64,000 nucleotides of DNA from Unio delphinus (taxonomy: Eukaryota; Mollusca; Bivalvia; Unionida; Unionidae), in assembly GCA_029339505.1 (NCBI GenBank), contig JAQISU010000003.1, positions 21,787,001-21,851,000 on the forward strand, written 5' to 3'. The translations under genes and the position numbers were made by a program. Numbering within the stretch: position 1 is the stretch's first letter; every line of letters starts with the position of its first letter. Under the pieces are notes generated by a model that was not told the origin of the DNA, did no database searches, and worked only from the letters and a program-made list of their open reading frames with translations. Shown one piece after another: positions 46,301-58,194 of the stretch.

Positions 46301-46581
46301 AACAACAAGACAAAAAAAAAAAACAACGAGAATTTGACATTGATGCTGAATTAATAATTACGCTGAAGCAACAACAGAATAATCACTGCGCGAGTTGCAA
46401 TTGTATAATGCGTTGGCAGTATTCGGATAAAGATCCTCGCCAATTTACCGTTGACAGAAAAAATAACAGTCTCGGTCATGTCAGAAACAATGTGATGTTG
46501 ACTTGTCTTGAGTGCAACAGACGCCGGGTGCTAGTTAAGACCATGCGGTGGCAATTGAGTATCGTCAGGAATCACTTGTAA
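43396..46581 (+). pseudogene. polB: DNA polymerase B, SF1 helicase and HNH fusion, in-frame TGA
   Basis: One reading frame (1,062 codons) interrupted once by TGA at 45553-45555. Polymerase part (about residues 1-620): motif A SIDISACYPG, a motif-B-like RRIIGKFTQGG, motif C VRVATDSIYI; no 3'-5' exonuclease DxE is evident. Helicase part (about 625-940): Walker A NGCGGSGKTTR, Walker B IIIWDEICT, motif III CGDHGQPPP, then YAATIHSSQG and YLAVSRVRR, an SF1 (RecD/Pif1-like) pattern. The C-terminal ~90 residues are an HNH/endonuclease-VII-like finger: CASCN, FTVDRKNNSLGHVRNNV, CLECNRRR. The TGA lies between Walker B and motif III. The 3' end overlaps the convergent integrase by about 50 bp. Confidence 0.92.
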
Positions 46582-47490
46582 TTGTTCGCGTGTAAACCCC
46601 CGCTGAGGGGCAGTTGAATCCAATTTATAGATTGGAGGTCTACCAGTTGATCGTGTTATAGTAGATATCTTGTGTGCAGTAACACTCCAAATAGGATCAG
46701 TAGCCCTTTTTCTGCCACCTTCAAGCTCTCCTGGTTCATATAAATATCTCACGGTGACATTACTACCAAGAATTGGTTCTTTAAAATCTTTTTGTGAAAT
46801 TCCTTGGATTTCCATTTTTGGTATAGACTCTTTCTTAATCGCGTTGACAGGTTTCATGTTAATTGTTCGAGTAATCTCGTTATTGAGCGCGGTAATCACA
46901 GCTGGTAATCTCTTAACCCATTCACGGGATCTTTTATCCTGAATAAACTCCTTCGCGTATTGATATCCAAATAACCGTTCAGCAAGAGTCCGATTAAATC
47001 GTTCAACAATTGCCTGATCGCGATGTAGTGCAGTATGCCCCCGTCTGATGGTGACATTGTGATCTTTCATCGCTGATAAAACAGCGCCTTGAAATTCCTT
47101 GCCAGGATCAACTTGTAACAGATTTGGCCAGCGTAGTGGGCCTCGTCGATAAATCTTTTCAAATGCAGAAGCAACTTCAGGTGATGATTTTGTTTTTAGC
47201 GGTTCTGCTTGTTTCTATCGACTCGCAACGTCAACTACGGTTAGCGCGTATTTGTAACCGTTATCATGTGGTAAAAACAATAAATCAGCTTGATGAACTT
47301 CATTGGGTACAGTAACATCAAAATGCGAGAAATTGATTTGTTTAGGACGCGGTAGATAAATTTGCCATATAGCCTGTTTGGAGAACCAATTAGCCGCAGT
47401 GGCCTTTTTCACTTTTGCGGCGTTGGCGAGTTTATTGATTGCAGCGTTACCCCTCCAGTATCCCCTCGGAGAATAATAAATAGATTCCAT
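46531..47490 (-). pseudogene. Retrovirus-type integrase, in-frame TAG
   Basis: About 320 codons from MESIYYSPRGYW (47490). The N-terminal region ends WFSKQAIWQIYLPRP. The catalytic DDE core has Asp in HQADLLFLPHD, Asp in LLQVDPGKEFQG and Glu in IVERFNRTLAERLF. The C-terminal part with IYKLD and RGFTREQL resembles the SH3/chromo-like tail of Polinton integrases. A TAG at 47212-47214 splits the core after VVDVASR; homology continues in the same frame. The enzyme inserts the element; the AATCC duplication is its footprint. Confidence 0.93.
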
Positions 47491-47494
47491 ATTA

Positions 47495-48033
47495 TTAATT
47501 ACCAGCACCCATCATCAATTTGCCTTTCATAGCTGATTTTACCAACCACGAAGCCAATTTTTCTTTGAAAGATTTATCAGGAATAGCATTTAACGCATGA
47601 ATTAATTTCACATCTGCGAGATGCCTGTTTTGCAGATTGCTGCTTTTATATGCAACATCATGAGTATGACACGCCTTATCAATAGCGTTTATCGGATACT
47701 CGCCGGGTCGGGGTTGATTTTGATCATCAAATCTGATATCTAATCGTGTTCCAGGGCCACAGTAGCTATATCCTGGAAGGTGCTTTTCTCCGGGGTACTT
47801 TGCCCATGGGGTTCCAGGGAGTTTTGCAAATTTGGCTGCGATATCACCTCCTCGTTTTTTTTTAAAACATCTCCGAATTGTAAAATCTTTGATTTTGTAG
47901 AAACAAATCTAAATTTTTTTATACCACATGTTGCACATCTACCAGAAAGCGCTGATCGGTTATTTTTAGTTGTAACCGTCGTCACATCATTTGTGCTAGT
48001 ACGCGTTTTACACTTCACACAATATAGATCCAT
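47495..48033 (-). pseudogene. Zinc-ribbon plus phospholipase-A2-like virion protein, frameshifted
   Basis: The first frame from 48033 encodes a zinc ribbon (DLYCVKCKTRT...GRCATCGIKKFRF), like the DUF5679 ribbon of Polintons and large viruses. After the A9 run (T tract 47855-47863) the homologous reading moves to another frame, where a PLA2-like domain appears: LPGYSYCGPGTR calcium loop and IDKACHTHDVAY with the His-Asp catalytic pair, ending MMGAGN at 47497. Parvovirus VP1 uses such a domain for membrane breach, and similar domains are reported in adintovirus-type elements. The length 539 nt is not a multiple of three, confirming the shift. Confidence 0.82.
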
Positions 48034-48038
48034 AATTT
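48034..48038. promoter_or_regulatory. 5-bp gap between divergent starts
   Basis: The zinc-ribbon gene starts at 48033 (minus) and the ATPase frame at 48039 (plus), so each promoter must lie inside the other gene's coding region or 5' leader. If the ATPase instead starts at the second Met (48051), the gap is 17 bp. Confidence 0.5.
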
Positions 48039-48710
48039 ATGTATAGAGATATGAATATAATTGATTTTTCAGCGACTAAAACAAGAGAACCAGTTAAGCA
48101 TCATGCAGCGCTACCAAACTCTATCCGCGCAATTATAATCGGGCCATCTGGATCCGGCAAGACGCAATTGCTGCTCAATTTAATAGTGAGATGGATGAAG
48201 TGGGATAAGTTGTATTTAGTTGCTCCTAGCGTAGATGATCAGCGTTGTTATGAAGTGTTAAAGGATTTTAACGAGAATGCATCAGAAATTAAAGGTGAGA
48301 ACGCCATTGATTTTATAACTGATATTGACGAGGCGCCATCCGTGGATGACCTTGATGGGAGTATTAACAATTTAGTCGTATACGACGATGTGATGTTAGA
48401 CAATCAAAAAAAACCAGCTAGGATCTTTTCCAGAGGCAGGCATAAAAACACCGACGTGATATATGTCACTCAACGCTACACTCAGATTCCAAAAGTGATC
48501 AGAGATAACTGTAATATTCTTGCTGTATTCAACGGCGTTGATACACATACACTACGAAATATTTGGCAGACATGGTGTTCCGATATGGACTTCAATCAAT
48601 TTAAAAATTTCTTTAGTAATGCTCAGTCAACCCCCCACGGATTTATAACAATAAATTTACATGATCCTCGGACACGATATCGTATCGGACTGGATCAAAT
48701 ATTTGGTTGA
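48039..48710 (+). CDS. FtsK/HerA-type genome packaging ATPase
   Basis: 223 residues, intact. Walker A IIIGPSGSGKTQLLLNLI near residue 35, Walker B LVVYDDVM near 113, and sensor-like VIYVTQRYTQIPKVIRDNCN, as in packaging ATPases of Polintons, adenovirus-like elements and other double-jelly-roll viruses. It pumps DNA into preformed capsids. The extreme C-terminus (LDQIFG) is encoded inside the right TIR, mirroring the end of the left terminal gene. The start may be the second Met (MNIIDFSATKTR). Confidence 0.95.
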   Translation: MYRDMNIIDFSATKTREPVKHHAALPNSIRAIIIGPSGSGKTQLLLNLIVRWMKWDKLYLVAPSVDDQRCYEVLKDFNENASEIKGENAIDFITDIDEAPSVDDLDGSINNLVVYDDVMLDNQKKPARIFSRGRHKNTDVIYVTQRYTQIPKVIRDNCNILAVFNGVDTHTLRNIWQTWCSDMDFNQFKNFFSNAQSTPHGFITINLHDPRTRYRIGLDQIFG

Positions 48711-48885
48711 AATCGTAAAAGAATTATTAACCCATAGCAGCAGAGAGGGTGGATGACAACGACAATGGCGTATATAAGGAAATCTTATTTTATCGAATAG
48801 ACGCCATTTTTTTTACTATTTGGTAGAAGCCTCAGATTTCCAAATCGACGCTCGGAAAGTTGTAGGGTTCACCCTCTCTGCTGCT
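48693..48885. repeat. Right TIR of Polinton 1
   Basis: Inverse of 32606-32803. It starts within the ATPase C-terminal codons (GATCAAATATTTGGTTGA), then ATTAACCCATAGCAGCAG and ends ACCCTCTCTGCTGCT at 48885. An internal TATATAAGG occurs near 48775. Differences from the left arm are few and mostly in homopolymers and the short spacer 48711-48727. Confidence 0.93.
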
Positions 48886-48913
48886 AATCCAAATATATTC
48901 TAATATATCTTAC

Positions 48914-49480
48914 CAGGACAGATTGCGGAGAAAATTCTGACAGCCAGTCCCGCAAGTTCATTGAAATCCTGGACTGTAAAACTATTTTCCCGTGCTGGTG
49001 GAGTAGCGATGGCATCAAGCTCCTTGGTATCACTCAGACCTATACCAATAGCATAAATATGGATTCCAGTTGTGCGGGCTAGTTCCGCCTCTGGAATTGT
49101 TCTCCTTGCGTTGATATTAGAAATACCGTCGGTCATTAAAAGTGCAACGTTGCTAACATCAGGTCGGTCCCCGTTGGTCTGTGTGAACATTTGCATTCGC
49201 ATGGTTTTAAGTCCATCGGCGGTATTGGTGCTACCATAAAAATACGGTATTTTGTCTATGGCCTGGAAAACAGCGGCCTTAGTTGAATGTCGGTTTAGAT
49301 GGAACTGGATCTGAACGTCCGTGCTGTAAATAACGATGCCCACTCTAACACTACCCGAATCGATGTCTGCATCTTTGAGGAAGTCCTTGCAGAAAGAGAG
49401 CATTTTTTTATAATTAGGTTCTGTCACACTTGTTGATGCATCCAAAACGATAACAAGATCCACCTTTGCTAGGCCGCACG
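48914..49480 (-). CDS. von Willebrand factor A domain exon, copy B
   Basis: 567-bp phase 1-1 exon with intact acceptor (TTTTCTAG) and donor (GTAAGATAT). The MIDAS residues are complete (VLDASTS, STNTADGL, LMTDGIS). Nearly identical to copy C: both have DLVIV, NRHST and FYGST where A has DLAIV, NRYST and IYGST. Private change TQTNGDRP. Polinton 1 sits only 28 bp beyond the donor, inside the downstream intron, so transcripts of this copy would have to splice across a 16-kb insertion. Confidence 0.85.
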
Positions 49481-50390
49481 CTAGAAAATTAAAACACAAT
49501 ACATGAGGAAGATACAGAACAACTGTTTCATGAGGAAGACGTGGAACATTTATTTCTAAACTAATGTTTGCATAGAAAGAAAACTAGAGAATTACAGAAA
49601 CTAAATCTGAGAAAAGAGTGATATTACAGCTCTTAGCATAAATTAGCAAAAGGATTTTTAATATAAAACATTCTCTTCAAATTCCATACTTCAATATTTT
49701 GCTACTGTTCAAACAGTAGTAAAATTAGCATAATGTTATAATGATCCGTTTTCAAATAAATCGTTTATATTTTCTTCAGGAAACACGAGTACATGCCAGT
49801 CCCTATACAATATTGTCGAATCAGTTAATAATTACAGTCGTCTTCTATCTACGAGCGAAGCTGTTCAAGTTAGCAATCATAACTTTATTTATAATAAATG
49901 AATATGTAAAAACGCAGTACCTTTCCCAAAACTTTTTGAATTATGCTGTAGGTGACAAGTGTCTATAATTTTGTACATTATGCTTAATTCTGTTTACAAC
50001 ATTGTCAACAAAATCTCAAATTCCCTAATGTATTTCTGTGTCAGATGACGTTTGGTACACTATGATTGCCCTAACTTACACGAAAAGAAGACAGCAAAAC
50101 GTCTTACCCACCTTTATCATGCCGATGAGTATTTTCCAGTCACTATTTTATGCGTTTATATTACATGACATTCGTAAACAAGGCAATTTGCTTGGCTGAT
50201 AATTTTAGTTACCACCTAAGAAAAACTCAACGCGCTTCATAAAATAAGATATGCCATTATATTTACATACAACGTATATCAAGTAATCAAATATCTTCGA
50301 ATATCATACGGCATTTCGTTGATGAATTACCTGGAACAGCAGTTGGAGTTAGTTTTGGTGTCGTTGTTGGCGTCATCAACGGTATCCACT

Positions 50391-50995
50391 CAAACAGGAA
50401 TACTTTAAAAGGAAATTAAATATTTGCTGGAGAATGATTTTATCGAGCCCAGTAAAAGTGATTGGAGTTCACCATGCATATTTGTTCCAAAACCAGATAA
50501 AATTTTCCATATGTGCACTGATTATAGGAAGGTGAACAGTGTAACAAAAATAGATTCATTCCCATTACCAAGAATTGACGATTGTATTGATAAAATCGGG
50601 TATACCAAGTATGTTACCAAATTTGACCTTCTGAAAGGATTTTGGCAGATTACACTAACGGAAAGAGCAAAGAAAATCTCGGCATTTGTGACTCCAGATG
50701 GACGTTTTCAATATAAAGAAAGTACATTTCAACGTCTCATGAATATGATCACCTCTGGTCTAGAAAATTGTGATGCCTATATAGATGACGTCATCATCTA
50801 CAACGACACCTGGATAGAACATCTAGCAACAATTCGAAATTTCTTTGACAGACTCACTAATGCATGTTTGACAATTAATTTATCTAAAAGTGAGTTCTGC
50901 TCTGCTAGTGTTTTTTTAGAACATACTGTGGGACATGGACAAGTAAGATAATATAATAGCAGACGCTCTTTCCAGTGTATAACAATATATTATAT
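50391..50995 (+). pseudogene. Gmr1-like RT fragment in unit B
   Basis: Same join as unit A (CAACGGT to CCACTCAAACAGG). The open frame 50424-50951 carries DFIEPSKSDWSSPC, TDYRKVNS, YIDDVIIYND and LSKSEFCSAS. It ends with the same RNase H terminal remnant (TAATAGCAGACGCTC) fused after the palm, showing that the internal deletion is inherited from a common ancestor of A and B. Confidence 0.88.
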
Positions 50996-51104
50996 CATAT
51001 ACACTGTAATTTATACGAGGTTTTTTTAGCTGCAGGTGTAAATTGGTTTGTGGTAAAAAGAATGTTTTTCATATAAACCTTTCTTTATATTTTATGGGGG
51101 AAGG

Positions 51105-51972
51105 TGTTACGTATATTTGATTTAAATCATTTAATTTTGTTTGTCAGATTAAAATTTGACATTTTGGGTTTAAAATTCGTTAGTTGGGAGAGATTTTCTA
51201 GAAATGGATGACATATATACTTTACAAGTAAACACCATTTTCTGACCTTGCTTCAGAGTGTAAACAAGCCTCTAAAATGATTGGTTGATTCCAAGGACAT
51301 TACAGCTTTAATTTAAAAATGATTGGTTGATTCCAAGGACAAAATGGAGTAAAGTATAAACATCTTTCTAATTTGGTTGGGTCATACGATGTTTGCGTGA
51401 TTTCTTGAACGTGAGATTGTTCTGAGAGATTCTGGAAAGACTTGACCCCTTTCTTGTTTACGTAAAAACAGGTATATAAGTGATGTTTTTGGAGCGAGAT
51501 ATTTAGTAGAAGTTGGGCTTCTATAATATTAAGTTGAGTCTTATTTTTGAGTTTTTTTTAATTACCGTGTACTGGAAATTGTGTCAATTCGTTTGAAGCA
51601 AGAGGAATTATTTTATTATTTACCTGGAAAAGAATATTTGCTCATAGATTTTCATTTGGATTATTATAAAACTAAACCTTACTTCATCACGTGACATCGT
51701 CGTCCATATTGGATTACATCGTCAAGATTCGAACCAGGAACTATTAGGACATTTTATTATCAGGACTCTTGCAATTCCACTAGTGGATTATATTGTGAAT
51801 TCTCTTTCGGATTAATTTTTAGACTTGATTCTCTAAAACCGTAAGTTTTTTTATTTTCTTTATGAAAAAAAATCTTAAATATTTGTACTTGATTAATTGT
51901 TTGTTAAATTTTACAAGCTTGTTATTTTCATTTCAATCTATTTTGCTGCTTATTGGAGCCTAAGCACGTAAC
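51105..51972 (+). repeat. LTR at the end of unit B
   Basis: About 868 bp, starting TGTTACGT after GGGGGAAGG and ending CACGTAAC followed by (TA)n, then the GAATTTAGAAATTAG start of unit C. It keeps the ACATCGTCGTCC region lost from the unit A LTR. Confidence 0.9.
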
Positions 51973-52415
51973 TATATATATATATATATATGAATTTAGA
52001 AATTAGTACTAAAATTAGATTTTGTTTTCATTAATATTATTAAATAGCTTTTTAAACCTATCTTACATAATTTACTTTTATTATCTGAATCATTACACTT
52101 TCTTGAAAATAGTACAATAAAGTTGTACATCTGCGCAAAAATGAACGTATTATTAAAATAGTGAACAGGATATGTCCTCCATATGACGTATAATTGTATG
52201 GTAAATATTTAGATAAACGCAGTACTATTCCAATATAAAGCGAACCAAACATAAATGATTTAACGGAAATACATTGGGTAGATTAACATGTCGTTGTAGC
52301 CAAAGATAATTAAATCAGAAAAACCAATTCACATCCATCCTAAATTTAAATTGATTTAGATGCATTGGGGGTTCCAAGCTTTATTAAAATCCAAATATAT
52401 TCTAATATATCTTAC

Positions 52416-52982
52416 CAGGACAGATTGCGGAGAAAATTCTGACAGCCAGTCCCGCAAGTTCATTGAAATCCTGGACTGTAAAACTATTTTCCCGTGCTGG
52501 TGGAGTAGCGATGGCATCAAGCTCCTTGGTATCACTCAGACCTATACCAATAGCATAAATATGGATTCCAGTTGTGCGGGCTAGTTCCGCCTCTGGAATT
52601 GTTCTCCTTGCGTTGATATTAGAAATACCGTCGGTCATTAAAAGTGCAACGTTGCTAACATCAGGTCGGTCCCCGTTGGCCTGTGTGAACATTTGGGTTC
52701 GCATGGTTTTAAGTCCATCGGCGGTATTGGTGCTACCATAAAAATACGGTATTTTGTCTATGGCCTGGAAAACAGCGGCCTTAGTTGAATGTCGGTTTAG
52801 ATGGAACTGGATCTGAACGTCCGTGCTGTAAATAACGATGCCCACTCTAACACTACCCGAATCGATGTCTGCATCTTTGAGGAAGTCCTTGCAGAAAGAG
52901 AGCATTTTTTTATAATTAGGTTCTGTCACACTTGTTGATGCATCCAAAACGATAACAAGATCCACCTTTGCTAGGCCGCACG
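52416..52982 (-). CDS. von Willebrand factor A domain exon, copy C
   Basis: 567-bp phase 1-1 exon, intact, with the same splice sites and MIDAS residues as B. Private change MRTQMF. It is followed downstream (minus direction) by the unoccupied Polinton target TTAAAATCCAAATATATTC at 52386-52404. Upstream on the same strand the complete linker exon (53790-53921) is in compatible phase, so copy C is the one most likely to remain in a functional transcript. Confidence 0.87.
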
Positions 52983-53789
52983 CTAGAAAATTAAAACACA
53001 ATACATGAGGAAGATACAGAACAACTGTTTCATGAGGAAGACGTGGAACATTTATTTCTAAACTAATGTTTGCATAGAAAGAAAACTAGAGAATTACAGA
53101 AAATGTAAATCTGAGAAAAGAGTGATATTACAGCTCTTAGCATAAATTAGCAAAAGGATTTTTAATATAAAATATTCTCTTCAAATTCCATACTTCAATA
53201 TTTTGCTACTGTTCAAACAGTAGTAAAATTAGCAAAATGTTATAATGATCCGTTTTCAAATAAATCGTTTATATTTTCTTCAGTTAATAATTACAGTCGT
53301 CTTCTATCTACGAGCGAAGCTGATCAAGTTAGCAATCATAACTTTATTTATAATAAATGAATATGTAAAAACGCAGTACCTTTCCCAAAACTTTTTGAAT
53401 TATGCTGTAGGTGACAAGTGTCTATAATTTTGTACATTATGCTTAATTCTGTTTACAACATTGTCAACAAAATCTCAAATTCCCTAATGTATTTCTGTGT
53501 CAGATGACGTTTGGTACACACTGATTGCCCAAACTTACACGAAAAGAAGACAGCAAAACGTCTTACCCACCTTTATCATGCCGATGAGTATTTTCCAGTC
53601 ACTATTTTATGCGTTTATATTACATGACATTCGTAAACAAGGCAATTCGCTTGGCTGATGATTTTAGTTACCACCTAAGAAGAACTCAACGCGCTTCATA
53701 AAATAATATATGCCATTATATTTACATACAACGTATATCAAGTAATCAAATATCTTCGAATATCATACGGCATTTCGTTGATGAATTAC

Positions 53790-53921
53790 CTGGAGCAACT
53801 GTTGGAGCTAGTTTTGTTGTCGTTGTTGGCGTCGTCAACGGTCTTGTTGTAGTAGTTAACGTGGTTGTTCTCGCCTTGGTTATTGTTTTGGTCGTTGCAG
53901 GCGGTAAACGTGTAGTAGTAC
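53790..53921 (-). CDS. Thr/Pro-rich linker exon upstream of vWA exon C
   Basis: 132-bp phase 1-1 exon between an acceptor TATTTTCAG and donor GTAATTC. It encodes a mucin-like linker rich in Thr and Pro (PPATTKTITKARTTTLTTTT, then PTTTTKLAPTVAPG), a likely O-glycosylated spacer in an extracellular protein. The last base joins CG of the vWA exon to give Ala, so phase agrees. The first exons and signal peptide of the gene were not identified. Confidence 0.75.
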
Positions 53922-54060
53922 CTGAAAATACAAGAGAGAAAATATCTAAGGCCATAAGCGGGTAATGTACTGGAAGGATCTGGAGAGAGAACCAGTTCTG
54001 AAATATGGTAAGAACGACTTAATGTGTTTTGATTGTTTTCTATTTTGTCAGACATTCATC

Positions 54061-56280
<2,220 letters not shown>

Positions 56281-56403
56281 CAAACAATGCAAATAATATT
56301 TTGGCAAAACCATTTGTCATCAGTATAACATATTTTGAATAAAATCGTTTCATCTAGTCCTGCGTAGTTAGGAACGAAACATGTAGGAAGTCGATTGTTG
56401 TCC

Positions 56404-56668
56404 AGCAGCAGAGAGGGTGAATCCTACAACGTTTTCAGACAAAATTTTGATTGAATCCTTAAAACGAGCCTTCCTACGATCTCATTTTAACCAAAAAAAA
56501 TGTCTCAGGGGTAAACCCTACAACGTTTTCAGACAAAAAATTGATTGAAATCTTAATGAGCTTTCCCTACGAAATCTCATTTTAACTAAAAAAAATGAAA
56601 ACGGAGATTTTACGATTTTTTAATCAATTTTGGTCGCAACGATGTGGTCATCCACCCTCTCTGCTGCT
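56404..56668. repeat. Left TIR module of Polinton 2
   Basis: 265 bp framed by AGCAGCAGAGAGGGTG and CCACCCTCTCTGCTGCT, the palindromic framing seen in Polinton 1. The interior is unrelated to that of Polinton 1 and contains a ~92-bp tandem duplication (CTACAACGTTTTCAGACAAA at 56426 and 56518). The inner GGGTTAATAATTCTTTTACG at 56694 resembles the right inner TIR of Polinton 1. Confidence 0.9.
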
Positions 56669-56746
56669 AAAGTTTTCAGTTCTGGGTTAATAATTCTTTT
56701 ACGATTTTAACCGAATATTTGATCAAGTCCTTAGGACGAAAATCAT

Positions 56747-58138
56747 TTATGATTTCACAAACAAACTAATCGCTAACACCTCTTCTTGTAAATCAATCAG
56801 ATTATTTGACTGGTCGGTGAGTTTGAAATTAATTCTGGTTAATGAATTATTATGGCATCGCATGTAGACAGGATTAATTGGGTTTTCAATAATTAGGAAT
56901 CCTGGAGGAGCTGTTGGTGCAAACGAATAAAGAATATATCCTTGCTGAGCTTGATTTGATCGTTCGAGATTAATTTGATAGCTTCCTTCGATAACATCAC
57001 ATACTAAATTGAGCGCAATCACCGATGAAATATTCACGTTGAACGGAGCGATATGCCTACCGCCACCGTCTGGGTCATTATTGTGTTTGAGGATTTTTAT
57101 TTCCGGTGATGCTGTTTTTTTCCACGTATCATGAATTATTTTGAAACCAACATCGATGGCATCACTGAGAATTTTTTTTAGTTCTGGTACGTTATATCCT
57201 GGTAGTTTAAATGTTGGAATATCCTTAACGGGGATACCAAGAGTTAATTCAAACTCTGTTCTCGACTTGGGGTGATTATCATCTAGTATAACTCGAATAA
57301 TTTGTGAATTAAATGTTTCCATGTCATTGATGATTTTGTTACATATTTCTACAACGCTGATAAATTCATCTCGGGTGAGAGAGCCGGATTTAATGGATAT
57401 TAACAACAGTAAAAAATCATATTCCATCGCTGTGAAGTTTTCCATAATTTTAGGTTCGTTAACAACATAATATCCCTCTTGACCCCTCCCCTCCTCCTCT
57501 TCCTCAATTGGGGAGTAGAAGAAATAAAAAAAATCTTCACTGGATTGGTAATCTTTATAACTTTTTATTGGATTATCGGGGTTTATTCTGTCGGTGATAT
57601 AATCATTTTTTTGTGGTTCGGGTATATCAACGGTTCCCCCCCGGGGTGGTAATTCAGGCCATCCTAGTACGGTTCTTATCGAGCTGTTATAGATATCTAC
57701 GACGTATCCTTCTGTGCTTATCTCAATTGCGGATGATAGCGTCGGCTCATGAACTGTTATAGCGATTTTCGATTCTGTTCCAGTAATCGATTTTATTCTA
57801 CGCGCGAATTCATTATTGATTTGTTCTATTTGGTATGACCCTGTTGGTATCGAAACGACGTTCCAGTCTGGGGTACCGTCGTCTTTATTCTTATACGAGA
57901 ACACCAGTGAATTATTGGGTTGTTGACCACCAAATGATTTTGATCTGATATTAGGCCAACTGTGATACACTCGTAGTTTTGCTAGCGCTATCTCCTTCAC
58001 TGGGACCGGAGAGGGGAAATTCACACTGAATTCTGGATTCGTTGATGTTATTGATATCATGCTTGTTTGTACTGGGTTCGTGTTCTCCACTATTCGTTGA
58101 AGTAATTCCTGCGGTGTTGTCATTGCTATTATACTCAT
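56747..58138 (-). CDS. Putative minor capsid / fibre-associated protein, Polinton 2
   Basis: 463 residues, intact. The N-terminus (NFPSPVPVKEIALAKLRVYH, FGGQQPNNSLVFSYKN) and C-terminus (YMRCHNNSLTRINFKLTDQS, VLAISLFVKS) match the Polinton 1 protein at 32784. The middle (about residues 170-350) differs, with an acidic EEEEEGRGQEG stretch and different helices. The ending stops at FVKS, short of the DQIFG tail of Polinton 1; a TAA near 56747 precedes remnants of that tail near 56720. Role inferred as for Polinton 1. Confidence 0.65.
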   Translation of the reverse strand: MSIIAMTTPQELLQRIVENTNPVQTSMISITSTNPEFSVNFPSPVPVKEIALAKLRVYHSWPNIRSKSFGGQQPNNSLVFSYKNKDDGTPDWNVVSIPTGSYQIEQINNEFARRIKSITGTESKIAITVHEPTLSSAIEISTEGYVVDIYNSSIRTVLGWPELPPRGGTVDIPEPQKNDYITDRINPDNPIKSYKDYQSSEDFFYFFYSPIEEEEEGRGQEGYYVVNEPKIMENFTAMEYDFLLLLISIKSGSLTRDEFISVVEICNKIINDMETFNSQIIRVILDDNHPKSRTEFELTLGIPVKDIPTFKLPGYNVPELKKILSDAIDVGFKIIHDTWKKTASPEIKILKHNNDPDGGGRHIAPFNVNISSVIALNLVCDVIEGSYQINLERSNQAQQGYILYSFAPTAPPGFLIIENPINPVYMRCHNNSLTRINFKLTDQSNNLIDLQEEVLAISLFVKS

Positions 58139-58194
58139 GTTCTCGCTCTAATTTTGGTATCGATGAATCATAAATACTGACCATCACTGAGAAC

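Larger units (their letters stand above)
32606..48885. mobile_element. Polinton/Maverick 1, complete, 16,280 bp
   Basis: Bounded by inverted repeats starting 5'-AGCAGCAGAGAGGGT and flanked by a 5-bp direct repeat AATCC (32601-32605 and 48886-48890). The uninterrupted target is visible twice, at 29229-29247 and 52386-52404. It encodes the Polinton set: PolB, retroviral-type integrase, adenain-like protease, packaging ATPase, double-jelly-roll major capsid protein and accessory virion proteins. 5'-AG termini and integrase are family traits; target duplications are usually reported as 6 bp, so 5 bp is slightly atypical. Lesions in the fibre-like, coiled-coil, polymerase-helicase, integrase and PLA2-like genes make this copy non-autonomous. 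Confidence 0.97.
48891..51972. repeat. Tandem unit B of the vWA locus, right part
   Basis: Continuation of unit B after Polinton 1, joined at AATCC/AAATATATTC. Contains vWA exon B, the truncated linker exon, the Gypsy RT fragment and an LTR, in the same order and with the same breakpoints as unit A. A ~45-bp insertion at 49779-49824 (AACACGAGTACATGCC) distinguishes it from A and C. Confidence 0.9.
51973..54060. repeat. Tandem unit C of the vWA locus
   Basis: Third copy of the host segment, aligned with A and B through the vWA exon and intron. Unlike them it continues uninterrupted past CAACGGT into the full linker exon and beyond, so it represents the ancestral junction not invaded by Gypsy. 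Confidence 0.88.
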
